In this document: positions 45,992 to 54,563 of the stretch, in pieces
Numbering within the stretch: the first letter of the stretch is position 1
How the letters are laid out: the number at the start of each line of letters is the position of its first letter
From: Geomicrobium sp. JCM 19039
Lineage (GTDB): Bacteria > Bacillota > Bacilli > Bacillales > Marinococcaceae
DNA length: 64,000 nt
Assembly (NCBI RefSeq): GCF_000698145.1
Contig: NZ_BAXB01000020.1
Coordinates: 1 to 64,000 of the forward strand
Direction: 5' to 3'
Translations under genes and position numbers: made by a program
Notes under the pieces: model-generated
Seen by the model: only the letters and a program-made list of their open reading frames with translations
Databases searched by the model: none
Told to the model about the DNA's origin: nothing

Positions 45992-46450
45992 ATGAGCAAA
46001 CGCGAACAACAAAGGGCGATAGGGAAATCACATACGTTGCAAACGCATCTTGTTAGTCCACAAGATACGAATCATTTAAACACCATTTTCGGGGGCAATA
46101 TTCTCGCATACATTGATGAAGCAGCAGCGATTGCAGCGATGAGGCATTCTGGAGAAGTGGTCGTTACAGCATCTGTCGATAGTGTCGATTTTCACGCATC
46201 TGTTCGAAAAGGTGAAATTGTTATCGTGCAAGCGTGGGTAGCGTCTACAGGGCGTTCATCCATGCTCATTTATGTGCACGTGAGTGTAGAAAATCCGATC
46301 ACCCACGAAGTGAAAACGACGACCACCTCTTTTGTTACGATGGTCGCTATTGATGAAAATGGAAAATCAACAGAAGTACCAGGAGTGTACGCTGAAACAC
46401 AAACGGAACATGATATTGTTGCACTCGCAAACGATCGCACATCTCGATAA
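45992..46450 (+). CDS. Acyl-CoA thioesterase, hotdog fold (YkhA-like)
   Basis: A 152-residue hotdog-domain protein that hydrolyses acyl-CoA in the cytosol. HLVSPQDTNHLNTIFGGNILAYIDEAAAIAA holds the family N/D and helix start, and VDFHASVRKGEIVIVQAWV the long central strand. Length and pattern fit YkhA/YciA enzymes. GATAGGTGG precedes ATG 45992. Monocistronic. Confidence 0.92.
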   Translation: MSKREQQRAIGKSHTLQTHLVSPQDTNHLNTIFGGNILAYIDEAAAIAAMRHSGEVVVTASVDSVDFHASVRKGEIVIVQAWVASTGRSSMLIYVHVSVENPITHEVKTTTTSFVTMVAIDENGKSTEVPGVYAETQTEHDIVALANDRTSR

Positions 46451-46557
46451 ATGCCGACAAGAAACGAGTAGAGAAAAGATAATCTGACACATTTCTTTTG
46501 CCATTTGTAGAAAAATCATTGCAGGATATACCCATCGATGATAGTCTAATTATGGTT

Positions 46558-46571
46558 TGAAAACCGTTTCA
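46558..46571 (+). promoter_or_regulatory. Possible catabolite-response-like (cre) site before nupC
   Basis: TGAAAACCGTTTCA resembles the CcpA cre consensus but deviates at the central CG. It lies about 40 bases before the start codon. Confidence 0.3.
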
Positions 46572-46609
46572 TGATTTAAATTATATTACGTACATTGGGG
46601 GGTCCTACA

Positions 46610-47827
46610 ATGGACAGTATCCTATATATCCTCTGGGGAATAGGGGCAATTGTTGTTTTAATGGGTCTTGCATACTTATTATCTCTGGATCGCAAATCAA
46701 TTAATAAACGTACCGTCTTTGGTGCTCTTGCGATTCAAATTCTGATTGGGGCCATTTTCCTTGGCTGGGACGGCGGACAGTGGGTGTTGCAGCAAGTTAG
46801 CGGCGCTGTCGTTGAAATGTTAGGGGCCGCAAATGAAGGGATCGGTTTCCTCTTTGGCGATTTGGCTGAAGTTGGTGGCCATGTTTTCTTTATTGACGTT
46901 CTTTCAGTCATCATTTTCTTTGCCGCCCTTATGGGTATTCTTTGGTACATTGGCGTCATGCCATTTATTGTGAATACGCTCGGATTTGCCATCTCAAAAT
47001 TGTTAGGGACGAGCCGTGCAGAATCAATTGCGGCAACGGCGAACATCTTTGTTGGTGTTACCGAATCTCCATTATCCATCAAGCCTTACTTAGCAAACAT
47101 GACCCGCTCTGAGTTGTTTACCGTCATGACTGTTGGTTTAGGTACAGTAGCAGGTTCGGTTCTTGCCGGTCTTATTCAAATGGGGACGGACCCAGGTTTT
47201 CTTATCGTAGCTAGTTTTATGGCTGCTCCAGCTGGGCTTGTTATGGCGAAAATCGTCATTCCTGAAACCGAGAAAACGGAGACGTCTGAAAACATTAAGC
47301 TTGATAAGGATACAGACGTTGCCAACGTTGTAGACGCTGCGGCAAAAGGTACGACGGATGGTCTAAAACTTGCACTGAACGTCGGTGCGATGGTACTTGC
47401 TTTCGTATCACTCGTTGGACTCGTTAACATTGGTCTTGGTCTATTTAACGACCAGCTCACGCTTGAGCTCATCATGGGTTATGTGTTCGCTCCGTTTGCG
47501 TTTCTCATCGGGATCCCTTGGGAATACGCACCACTCATTGGTCAAATGATTGGTGAGAAAACGATCATGAACGAATTTATCGCATTTGCCTCACTAAATG
47601 ATGCAATTGCTGCAGGAACATTAACGGACCCACGTATGATTGCGATTGCTACGTTTGCCCTTTGCGGGTTCGCAAACATCGGAACGATTGCGATTCTCAT
47701 CGGAGGTATGGGAGCTCTCGTACCGAGTCGTCGTGCAGATATTGCTAGATACGGCCCGCGTGCATTGCTAGCCGCGATTCTAGGTAACCTTATGAATGGT
47801 GCGATTGCCGGAATGATGTTCTTCTAA
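46610..47827 (+). CDS. nupC: Concentrative nucleoside transporter (NupC/CNT family)
   Basis: A 405-residue membrane protein, an ion-coupled nucleoside importer. It has an N-terminal three-helix part, then GVTESPLSIKPYLANMTRSELF (about 150) with the CNT substrate-site Glu, and CGFANIGTIAILIGGMGALVPSRR (about 355) with the second conserved site. ATG 46610 follows GGGGGG; codons from 46595 overlap it. A B. subtilis counterpart (yutK) is found in the same yut region. No purine riboswitch precedes it. Confidence 0.93.
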   Translation: MDSILYILWGIGAIVVLMGLAYLLSLDRKSINKRTVFGALAIQILIGAIFLGWDGGQWVLQQVSGAVVEMLGAANEGIGFLFGDLAEVGGHVFFIDVLSVIIFFAALMGILWYIGVMPFIVNTLGFAISKLLGTSRAESIAATANIFVGVTESPLSIKPYLANMTRSELFTVMTVGLGTVAGSVLAGLIQMGTDPGFLIVASFMAAPAGLVMAKIVIPETEKTETSENIKLDKDTDVANVVDAAAKGTTDGLKLALNVGAMVLAFVSLVGLVNIGLGLFNDQLTLELIMGYVFAPFAFLIGIPWEYAPLIGQMIGEKTIMNEFIAFASLNDAIAAGTLTDPRMIAIATFALCGFANIGTIAILIGGMGALVPSRRADIARYGPRALLAAILGNLMNGAIAGMMFF

Positions 47828-47843
47828 TGGAATGAATTTGATG

Positions 47844-47876
47844 AAAAACGCGAGGGGTATTTCCTCGCGTTTTTCT
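47844..47876 (+). terminator. Intrinsic terminator of nupC
   Basis: AAAAACGCGAGG / CCTCGCGTTTTT stem, loop GGTATTT, tail TTTTCTCG. Confidence 0.92.
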
Positions 47877-47927
47877 CGTTTTAACGAACACATTTTAGGT
47901 TATGTAATCGTAAGGAGGTAAAGACAT

Positions 47928-48770
47928 ATGCAATTGCTTAATAAACCATTGTTTCGACCGGTTCATTTGCTCACCCCGGTCCTATCAATTGAAGTATTGT
48001 TCCTCGTCTCTTTTTTAGCTGGCGGAGCTACGCTCGTAAGTATGGAACTTTTATTCGCGCTTTTACCGCAATTATCAATCGGTTTTGTCTCTTTTGTGGA
48101 ATTGTTTGAGGTGGAATATGCGTCGCTTGCAGGACAAAGTATCGCGCTCGGTATTACGATTTTGATTTTTCCAATTCAGGTGCTTATGATGGGTGGATTT
48201 ATACATCTGTTGGCATATTCATGGCTAGATGAAAAAGCGGTTCATTGGTCGGCATTTTTCCAAGGAGCAAAGCGGGTATTCTGGAAATTGTTATTATTCA
48301 ACCTTTTACTTGGTGCTGTCGTTTTTGGTGTCGGGCTCATTTTAGGGTTATTTGCGATAGGGTTCGGCATCATGAATGTTGAAGCCGTTATCGTCATTGG
48401 AGTCATTTTTGTTGCCGCTATATTGGTTTTGCGCATTCTCTTTTTATATTTGGAATTCACCATCGTTTTAACAAATTCCACATTGCTTGAGAGCTTCAAA
48501 GAAAGTTTTCGCATTCGAAGAGACGGATCGACTCCATATTTTCGAGTGATTGCTCTAATGTTTGTCGTAAGTATCGGAACGACACTCCTCATTTACGCAA
48601 TGCCACAAATGCTATGGGTGTATCCAATTATTGGTATCGTTTATATCGTTGCGATGGTACGCATTCAATTAGCATTGATGAAAACATTCTTATTAAATGC
48701 AGCAGAATATGATTCATCTGCACTTCATGTGTACAAAAAGGAATCAGAACCACAAAAGGTAGAGGAGTAG
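47928..48770 (+). CDS. Hypothetical multi-pass membrane protein
   Basis: A 280-residue protein with about six hydrophobic segments and a short charged C-terminus (KKESEPQKVEE). The middle LESFKESFRIRR loop and general layout recall DUF-type membrane proteins related to the GDPD-membrane domain, but no firm family is seen. AAGGAGG precedes ATG 47928. Monocistronic; no terminator is obvious after it. Confidence 0.8.
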   Translation: MQLLNKPLFRPVHLLTPVLSIEVLFLVSFLAGGATLVSMELLFALLPQLSIGFVSFVELFEVEYASLAGQSIALGITILIFPIQVLMMGGFIHLLAYSWLDEKAVHWSAFFQGAKRVFWKLLLFNLLLGAVVFGVGLILGLFAIGFGIMNVEAVIVIGVIFVAAILVLRILFLYLEFTIVLTNSTLLESFKESFRIRRDGSTPYFRVIALMFVVSIGTTLLIYAMPQMLWVYPIIGIVYIVAMVRIQLALMKTFLLNAAEYDSSALHVYKKESEPQKVEE

Positions 48771-49148
48771 ATATGGGTATGTCCTTCTATATAATTTGAA
48801 CTAAAGAATTCCACTGAATCCGATGACGGAGATCGGTCTTTACAGGCAAGCGCCTGCCTATCGTCTGTTGAAGTTCATCTCACTTCAATGTCGATCGTTG
48901 TTCGTTACTGCAAGGGTTTTGGGAAACAAGGAAGACGTTTGCTGAATGGTAAAAAGACGTGACCGATGGTCACCAACTGACGCAAGCGTTTGATCTCCTG
49001 GCACTTATGTGACAATCCAGCCTTTAAACCGTGCAATTTCGGCCCTCAACAGTCACATATATCGCGATTTGTGACCGTTGACTCCGTTTATGTGCGCATC
49101 CACGTTTAAAATGATGATTTTTCTTTCCCAAGTGTCACATAAATGAAT
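48771..49148. repeat. Non-coding island rich in GTGAC/GTCAC
   Basis: No credible gene. From 48959 to 49138 the pentamer GTGAC or its complement occurs six times (48959, 48969, 49009, 49052, 49071, 49134) in 180 bases, far above chance. 49005-49030 (TTATGTGACAATCC) resembles 58898-58915. The first 40 bases (AATTTGAACTAAAGAATTCC) resemble the leader of repeat copy B near 36380. Confidence 0.5.
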
Positions 49149-49438
49149 ATATGGGGCATTTGGGCTTCTTTCAACACCGTGACCGTAATTGATACGACGA
49201 ATACCGTTCTCGGTACGATTGATTTAGAAGACCCGGGTGCGAATTCAGTAAGTGTTGCGCTCAATCCATTTACGAGACGGGCTATTTTGGCATTACCAAT
49301 CGGCAACGCATTGATATTATCGACATGGATTTGTGAATCGTTATCGGTGCACTCCCCATTGAAAGCGGAGCATTTCGAGTACAGACATTGCCGAAAGAAG
49401 CTCGTGTACGAAGGAAGCGGTATCGAGTTTCTTATTAA
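49149..49438 (+). pseudogene. 3' fragment of a YVTN beta-propeller protein gene
   Basis: The first frame reads NTVTVIDTTNTVLGTIDL, the classic YVTN propeller blade, followed by VSVALNPFT. After a frameshift near 49265 it continues GYFGITNRQRIDIIDMDL, a second blade, then an in-frame TGA (49330s), then IVIGALPIESGAFRVQTLPK to TAA 49436-49438. The 5' part is missing and replaced by the GTGAC-rich island. A gene terminator is still present. This is real decay, not just one lost base. Confidence 0.65.
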
Positions 49439-49470
49439 ACACCAGGTCGAACACCGGCCTGGTTTTTTCG
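49438..49470 (+). terminator. Terminator of the lost propeller gene
   Basis: ACCAGG / CCTGGT stem with TTTTTT tail right after the relic stop codon. Confidence 0.7.
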
Positions 49471-49573
49471 TGTCCACAACGTTTAGACGACATAGATGGG
49501 AGGGCTGTTATGTTTGTGTGTTCTGAATAATTTTACATAAACATTCAAAAATCACTGTACATTTCTTGTGTGA

Positions 49574-49609
49574 TGTTATACTGTATATATATACATACAC
49601 AGTATAACA
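49574..49609 (+). promoter_or_regulatory. Operator of the GntR/ABC operon
   Basis: TGTTATACTGT-N14-ACAGTATAACA, a perfect 11-bp inverted repeat with an AT-only centre, 18 bases before the first gene. TATACT in the left arm could be the -10 box. A YtrA-type GntR regulator is encoded in the operon, so autorepression here is likely. Confidence 0.7.
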
Positions 49610-49627
49610 GTTAATGGAGGTGTTCAT

Positions 49628-50359
49628 TTGAAGAATGTGCTTGCTTTAATGCGTTTTGAGCTTCAAAAAACAAGCGTAACCCATACATTGTGGTTTCTGT
49701 TCGTCTTCACTGGACTCAGTTTTTTCTTAGCAGGGATGTTTCATGAGTTTGGTCACGTGTTGCCCCTTGATTTCTTAATCGTGTTAAGTGTTTGTTTATG
49801 GTCGAGTACCTTTTCATTGGCAGGGAAGGGGTTCTTTTTTACAGATCTAGGAGATCGGATGAGTTCACCATTTTACACATACATGAGACGCTTTCCGATC
49901 TCAGAAAGTGAGTTATTCGTAAGTCGTGCACTGATGAAGCTTATCATTAGTACTGTCCTCGTTGGAGGTATGCTTACAGCCGCTCTCATTATTTCACGAG
50001 ATGCACCGTATGAGTTCGGTAGCTTTTCGTACGTTGCGTGGATTTTGCTATGGATAAGTTTTAGCCATATTTCCATCATGAATGCCAATGGAGAAATCGG
50101 CTATTCCCATCGGGAGAGGCCAGAATTATTCCGAGAAGGAATGTGGTGGAATTTCAGCTTTCTCGTTTTCTACGCACTCGTTCAACTTTTGCTCTTCGTC
50201 ACGACCGGCTCTACCGTGAGTATTTTTTCGATGACAGTGAACGTCTCAAGTCATTATCCAATGGTCGCAGTCGGCATTGCATTATTCATCTCAGGGACGG
50301 CCATTTGTTGGTCACTCATACACGGGACAAGGAAGCTGAAGAGGAGGGAAACACAATGA
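49628..50359 (+). CDS. ABC-type membrane protein, first permease-like subunit
   Basis: A 243-residue membrane protein with about six hydrophobic segments, starting KNVLALMRFELQKTSVTHTLWF, a layout typical of ABC-2 and Ytr-type permeases. TGGAGGTG precedes the start TTG 49628. Its stop overlaps the next start (ATGA). No residue-level family assignment is possible. Confidence 0.78.
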   Translation: MKNVLALMRFELQKTSVTHTLWFLFVFTGLSFFLAGMFHEFGHVLPLDFLIVLSVCLWSSTFSLAGKGFFFTDLGDRMSSPFYTYMRRFPISESELFVSRALMKLIISTVLVGGMLTAALIISRDAPYEFGSFSYVAWILLWISFSHISIMNANGEIGYSHRERPELFREGMWWNFSFLVFYALVQLLLFVTTGSTVSIFSMTVNVSSHYPMVAVGIALFISGTAICWSLIHGTRKLKRRETQ

Positions 50360-51051
50360 GTAACGTAGTGCAATTGCTCAGTTGGCGGTTCAGTCATTAC
50401 TCCAAGAGTGAATGGATGATGATGCTCATTTGTTTTCTTTCATACGGCTTAACGGCAGCGCAGTTCATGGGCATAGACAATCAAAACGTTACGATCATTA
50501 ATTATATGTTTGAAATTGCGTTATTCTACGCACTGTTTATATGGTTTGGCCATTTTGGCCACCTGTCCAAGCAACTGTTTCACGGCAATCCTTTTCCCTA
50601 TGTGCGAAGGCTACCCATTCCAGAGTCTGCGCTATTGATTGTACGAATGATGTTGTCGGCAGGGTTCGTGTTTATCGCCGCATTTTTTAGTATTATTCTT
50701 TTCGTTTTACTAGGTGATGCGACCGTGAACATCTTGTCCCTACTCGTATTCTGGCTTAGCATAAGCTTTTTGCGACGGCACTTGTACTTGCAGGCAGATC
50801 AGCCCAAATGAATTCGTAGCAAAAGGAATCATAGCTCCACTTTTTGCAGTTATTTATGTGATCGTTGGTGCTGCTTCCTTTCTCCAAGGTGGAAATACTT
50901 TTTACATTTGGACCATTCAAGCCATCGCAAAATGCCGGTCATTGTCCCACTTATCTCAGTGCTTCTAGGAATGACTGTCGTGTTCGGTGTCTATCGATTT
51001 GGAAAGCAGCAGATTCAGAGGAAGGTGGGTGCCCATGAAATTACCGGTTGA
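50356..51051 (+). CDS. ABC-type membrane protein, second permease-like subunit, frameshifted
   Basis: About 232 residues after correction. The first 137 are open (SNVVQLLSWRFSHYSKSEWM). Then three missing bases (near 50768, 50800 and 50929) separate FFATALVLAG, PNEFVAKGIIAPLFAVIYVIVG and KMPVIVPLISVLLGMTVVFGVYRFG, which together continue the hydrophobic segment pattern of its upstream neighbour. It resembles the preceding gene product in length and start (YVRRLPIPES vs YMRRFPISES), so the two are paralogues. It overlaps gntR by 17 bases. Confidence 0.72.
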
Positions 51052-51427
51052 GGTGAATGAACAAAGTCAAGAACCCATCTATTATCAGATTGAAGAACAG
51101 ATCAAAGCATTAATTGTATCTGGATCAATTCCTGCAGGCACAGCATTACCTTCCATTCGTGCACTGGCGGCTGATCTAGGTTGTAGTGTAATTACAACGC
51201 GAAGAGCGTATCAAAACCTTGAACAACATCATTACATCAAAACACAAAGAGGGAAGGGGACGTTCGTGCAAGAAGTCGATGTGAATGAGCGAGATTTAAT
51301 GAAGGAAAAAACCGTCACCGAAGCATTGCAAAGAGCGATTCGTACCGCAAATCAACATGACTACACCGAAGAAGAGATTAAGACGTTATTTGAGCGTGTA
51401 TTAAGAGAGGAGACGACCGATGCTTAA
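51035..51427 (+). CDS. GntR-family regulator (YtrA subfamily)
   Basis: A 130-residue regulator: the N-terminal winged helix has PIYYQIEEQIKALIVSGSIPAG and LPSIRALAADLGCSVITTRRAYQNLEQ, and the C-terminal dimerising tail is short, as in the YtrA group. ATG 51035 is chosen because AGGAAGGTGGG precedes it; the frame upstream of it belongs to the permease gene. It overlaps the ATPase start by 8 bases. YtrA regulators repress their own ABC operons. Confidence 0.9.
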   Translation: MKLPVEVNEQSQEPIYYQIEEQIKALIVSGSIPAGTALPSIRALAADLGCSVITTRRAYQNLEQHHYIKTQRGKGTFVQEVDVNERDLMKEKTVTEALQRAIRTANQHDYTEEEIKTLFERVLREETTDA

Positions 51428-52292
51428 GGTGCAAGATGTGACGCGGAAAATGGGGAAAGAAGCTGTTCTAGGGCCGATTGATTTACACATTTCACCGGGG
51501 ACGATTACGGCAATTGTTGCCAACAACGGTGCAGGGAAAACAACACTATTTCAGGCGATTAGCGGGGATTATCCTGGTTTTGGATCAGTGAGAGTGGATG
51601 GGCATTCTGTTCATTCAATTGCAGGGAAAGCACAGTTGTCTTATGTTCCGCAAACGTACCCAGAAGTTGAAGCGTTCCGATTAACTGATTTGCAAAAGTT
51701 ACACAAGGAACATGATTTTTCGTGGCAAGACGACCGATTTCAAGCGATTGCGAGGCAATTCAAACTTCCAATGAAAAAGCCGATACAAAAATTGTCGGTC
51801 GGTATGAAACAAAAAGCGGTGATTGCAACCCAACTCTCAAGAAAAACGAATGTTAAACTACTGGATGAACCGTTTGCTGGTCTAGATATGGAAGGGCAAT
51901 CACTCGTAGAGCGACTGTTGCTCGAAGAGTTAGAGGCGAACCCAAACGCAACGATTATTTTTGCCACACACGTCGCCGATGAAGTGCAGCGGCTGGCTGA
52001 TTACGTTTGTTTTATGCATGCGGGCAAATTATCTGAACCTGTTGAGAAAGATTGGTTACAAGAGCGTTGGAAATACGTTTGGCTTCAAGAAGCGTTGCCC
52101 GGGAATGGACCGAGCGCCAGGGTAGAAGAAGTGAGCGTTGACCCGATGCCGAAAATCTTAACGAGAAATGCTTTAGAAACAGAGGAATGGGTGCGTGAAA
52201 ATGGCGGAACGGTAGTGAAGCGTTCAAGTTTACGTTTGCACGAATCGATCCCACACATCTTGCGAAAAGGAGAGCAAAACGATGACGAATAA
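51420..52292 (+). CDS. ABC transporter ATPase, YtrB-type
   Basis: A 290-residue ATPase. Walker A is ANNGAGKTT (about 37-45), the signature KLSVGMKQKAVIA (LSVGM in place of LSGGQ, common in this group), Walker B VKLLDEPFAGLD and the switch His in FATHVADE. The C-terminal 80 residues are an acidic extension of unknown role. It probably energises the two membrane proteins encoded upstream. Overlaps the next gene by 11 bases. Confidence 0.9.
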   Translation: MLKVQDVTRKMGKEAVLGPIDLHISPGTITAIVANNGAGKTTLFQAISGDYPGFGSVRVDGHSVHSIAGKAQLSYVPQTYPEVEAFRLTDLQKLHKEHDFSWQDDRFQAIARQFKLPMKKPIQKLSVGMKQKAVIATQLSRKTNVKLLDEPFAGLDMEGQSLVERLLLEELEANPNATIIFATHVADEVQRLADYVCFMHAGKLSEPVEKDWLQERWKYVWLQEALPGNGPSARVEEVSVDPMPKILTRNALETEEWVRENGGTVVKRSSLRLHESIPHILRKGEQNDDE

Positions 52293-53190
52293 AACAGTAT
52301 TGGAGCTAAAAGAGGTAAACAAATGGTTTCGCGATAAACATGCAGTTCAAAACATCTCCTTTGCCGTCCAAGAAGGAAAGATTACCGGCATTCTCGGCCC
52401 AAATGGAGCGGGCAAGTCGACACTCATCCGAATTTTAATGGGCATCATCCGCCAAGATGAAGGAGAAGTCGGCTATTTGATCGGTAAGGATCATAATCTA
52501 CCACGTGAACTCATCGGCTTTTTGCCTGAAGAAAGAGGATTGTATAAAAACGAGAAGATCATTGATGTGATTCTTTATTTAGCAGACTTGAAAAACTATG
52601 ATCTGAATAAAGCGAGAGACCGGGCAAGTATGCTATTAGAGAAGCTCGGCCTAAAAGGGTATGAGAAAACGAAGATTGAAGAGTTATCAAAAGGGATGGC
52701 GCAAAAAGTCCAATTTATCGGAAGCATCATCCACGAGCCGAAATTCCTCGTCCTTGATGAGCCTTTTTCAGGCTTGGACCCGGTCAGTCAAGACACATTT
52801 AAAGCGGAGATTCGAGAGCTTGCAGCGAACGGAACGGCAATTCTTTTGTCATCACACCAGATGAATATCGTCGAACAGTTGTGTGATGAAATTCTTCTCA
52901 TTCATCACGGACAGAAAGTGGCTTACAATACGGTTGCAAACATAAAAGAGCAATTCGCAAACTATAAGTGTGTGCTTGTTGGTATAAATGAAGACGTGAA
53001 CTTTGAGGAAGACAGTCGGGTGGAGCGAATGGAGCGAGAAGGGCAAACGGTTACGATTCATTTTCATCAAGATGTTCACCCACTTCGCTTTGTTCGCGAT
53101 TTACCAGATTCACTCGAGTGGGATGAAATGCATATCGATCGAAAATCATTACATGACATCTTTGTATCGATAGCGAAAGAGGAGGGATAA
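52282..53190 (+). CDS. ABC transporter ATPase (YhaQ/NatA-like)
   Basis: A 302-residue ATPase of an ABC-2 exporter. Walker A GPNGAGKST (about 36-44), FLPEERGLYKNEK, signature LSKGMAQKVQF, Walker B LVLDEPFSGLD, and switch His in LLSSHQMN are clear. The C-terminal ferredoxin-like extension (after about 220) matches YhaQ/NatA types. It pairs with the permease 2 bases downstream. Confidence 0.92.
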   Translation: MTNKTVLELKEVNKWFRDKHAVQNISFAVQEGKITGILGPNGAGKSTLIRILMGIIRQDEGEVGYLIGKDHNLPRELIGFLPEERGLYKNEKIIDVILYLADLKNYDLNKARDRASMLLEKLGLKGYEKTKIEELSKGMAQKVQFIGSIIHEPKFLVLDEPFSGLDPVSQDTFKAEIRELAANGTAILLSSHQMNIVEQLCDEILLIHHGQKVAYNTVANIKEQFANYKCVLVGINEDVNFEEDSRVERMEREGQTVTIHFHQDVHPLRFVRDLPDSLEWDEMHIDRKSLHDIFVSIAKEEG

Positions 53191-53192
53191 CG

Positions 53193-54405
53193 ATGGGAAA
53201 GTGGACGAAAGTGGCACGTTGGGAAATTCGAAGAAACCTTAAAAATAAGACATTTATTATCTCTTCATTAATGACTCCAGCTATTTTTCTAGTCATGTTC
53301 TTTATTTTTGGTGCGATCGGTGGGGACGATACGGCAACTGAAGTGGGCCCTGAATTAGATGAGCGTGACAATGACAGATTTATACGTGATGGATGAGCCG
53401 AGGCATATGAGACTTTGCGTCTACGATTGAGCTCTTGGGTTGCCGTATGAGCCGATAGAAACAGAAATGACCGAGGCAGAATTACATGAGCAAGGTGAAG
53501 AACAGTCGATTGCTTATCTAGTCTTAGGTAGTGATCAAATTGAAGCCGGAGTGTCCGAAGGCCACACAGCGTCTCCTTTTGAATTGCAAGCGGATCTAGA
53601 GCTTGTTCAACAATCAATGCTGCTCGGTGAGTTTGGGATTGAGCCTGAAGCTGTAGGCGAGGTATTGATTGCTTCTCACGTTACGGTGTCAACGCTTCAA
53701 TCAGGCAATGATGAAGATCCGTTAGCTGAATTTATCCCTGCCATTTTTGGTGGCGTCGTTCTTCTTAGTATTATCATTACCGGTATGATGACATTAAACA
53801 GTTCGATGCAAGAGAAAAAAGACAAGATGGCTGAGACTTTGCTTTCGTCAGTGACTCCGAATGACATGATGAAAGGGAAGATTTTTGGGTACTTTGTGCT
53901 CGGCATGTTGCAAGTGGCTTTATGGTTGGTCATCGGAATTCCGATCGCACAGTTTTACGGAGACCTCCCAGTTCTTGAAAACATTGTTTCCCCACTTACT
54001 CTTTTATTCTTATTATATGGCGTACTTGGTTACTTGTTTTTTGCATCCATGTACGTTGCGCTTGGCGCTACGATCGAAGATGCGACGACTGCAGGAAACT
54101 TTACAGGGATTTTTATGATGCTTCCGTTTTTGCCTTTCCCGTTTATCGGCGCTTTTATTGCTGATCCGTCAGGCGTCATCGCAACGGTAGCAAGTTACTT
54201 CCCGTTTACAAGTTCAATGGTGATGATTGTTCGTGTCGTGATGTTAGATGAATTCCCACTCCTTGAAGTGATCTTGTCTCTTGTTGTGCTCGTCATTTTT
54301 GTAGCATTAATGATGAAGATTGCTGGGAAAATTTATAAAACAGGCATGCTGATGCACGGTAAAAATGCAACCCCAGCCGAGATGTGGAAGTGGATTCGAC
54401 AATAG
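53193..54405 (+). CDS. ABC-2 permease (YhaP/NatB-like), frameshifted as sequenced
   Basis: About 405 residues. It starts GKWTKVARWEIRRNLKNKTF with a membrane helix at 25-45; an extracellular acidic domain follows, and a C-terminal set of five or six helices (VVLLSIIITGMM to VVLVIFVALMMKI) with the ABC-2 segment EKKDKMAETLLSSVTPNDMM. The region 53370-53450 has several lost bases (LYVMDE and LLGLPYEP can be restored), so the exact frame path is unclear. Role: export, possibly of sodium or a toxic compound. Confidence 0.85.
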
Positions 54406-54423
54406 AGGACTCATGAACGAGAC

Positions 54424-54467
54424 GGACGCCACCCACCTTTCGTTAGTGTACGGTGGCGTCTTTGTCG
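54424..54467 (+). terminator. Intrinsic terminator of the ABC operon
   Basis: GACGCCACC / GGTGGCGTC stem, TTTGTCGTTTT tail. Confidence 0.8.
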
Positions 54468-54563
54468 TTTTCAAAATCCTTGCTGTGAGTAACTCTCTTT
54501 GCCGAGAGTACTCGGATGGAGTAGAATATAGAGACAAGTGATAAACACAAGGGGTTGAGGACG

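Noticed and set aside
46451-46609. Purine riboswitch before the nucleoside transporter
   Set aside because: The conserved loops of purine riboswitches are absent; only a weak cre-like site is present.
48959-49138. Possible CRISPR array in the GTGAC cluster
   Set aside because: The shared unit is only 5-9 bases, occurs in both orientations and has irregular spacing; no cas genes are in the window.
49106-49477. ORF of 123 codons on the minus strand
   Set aside because: It is the antisense of the YVTN propeller relic, whose plus-strand blades are recognisable.
50143-50355. N-terminal extension of the second permease ORF
   Set aside because: This part overlaps the first permease gene in another frame; ATG 50356 has its own GAGGAGGG site.
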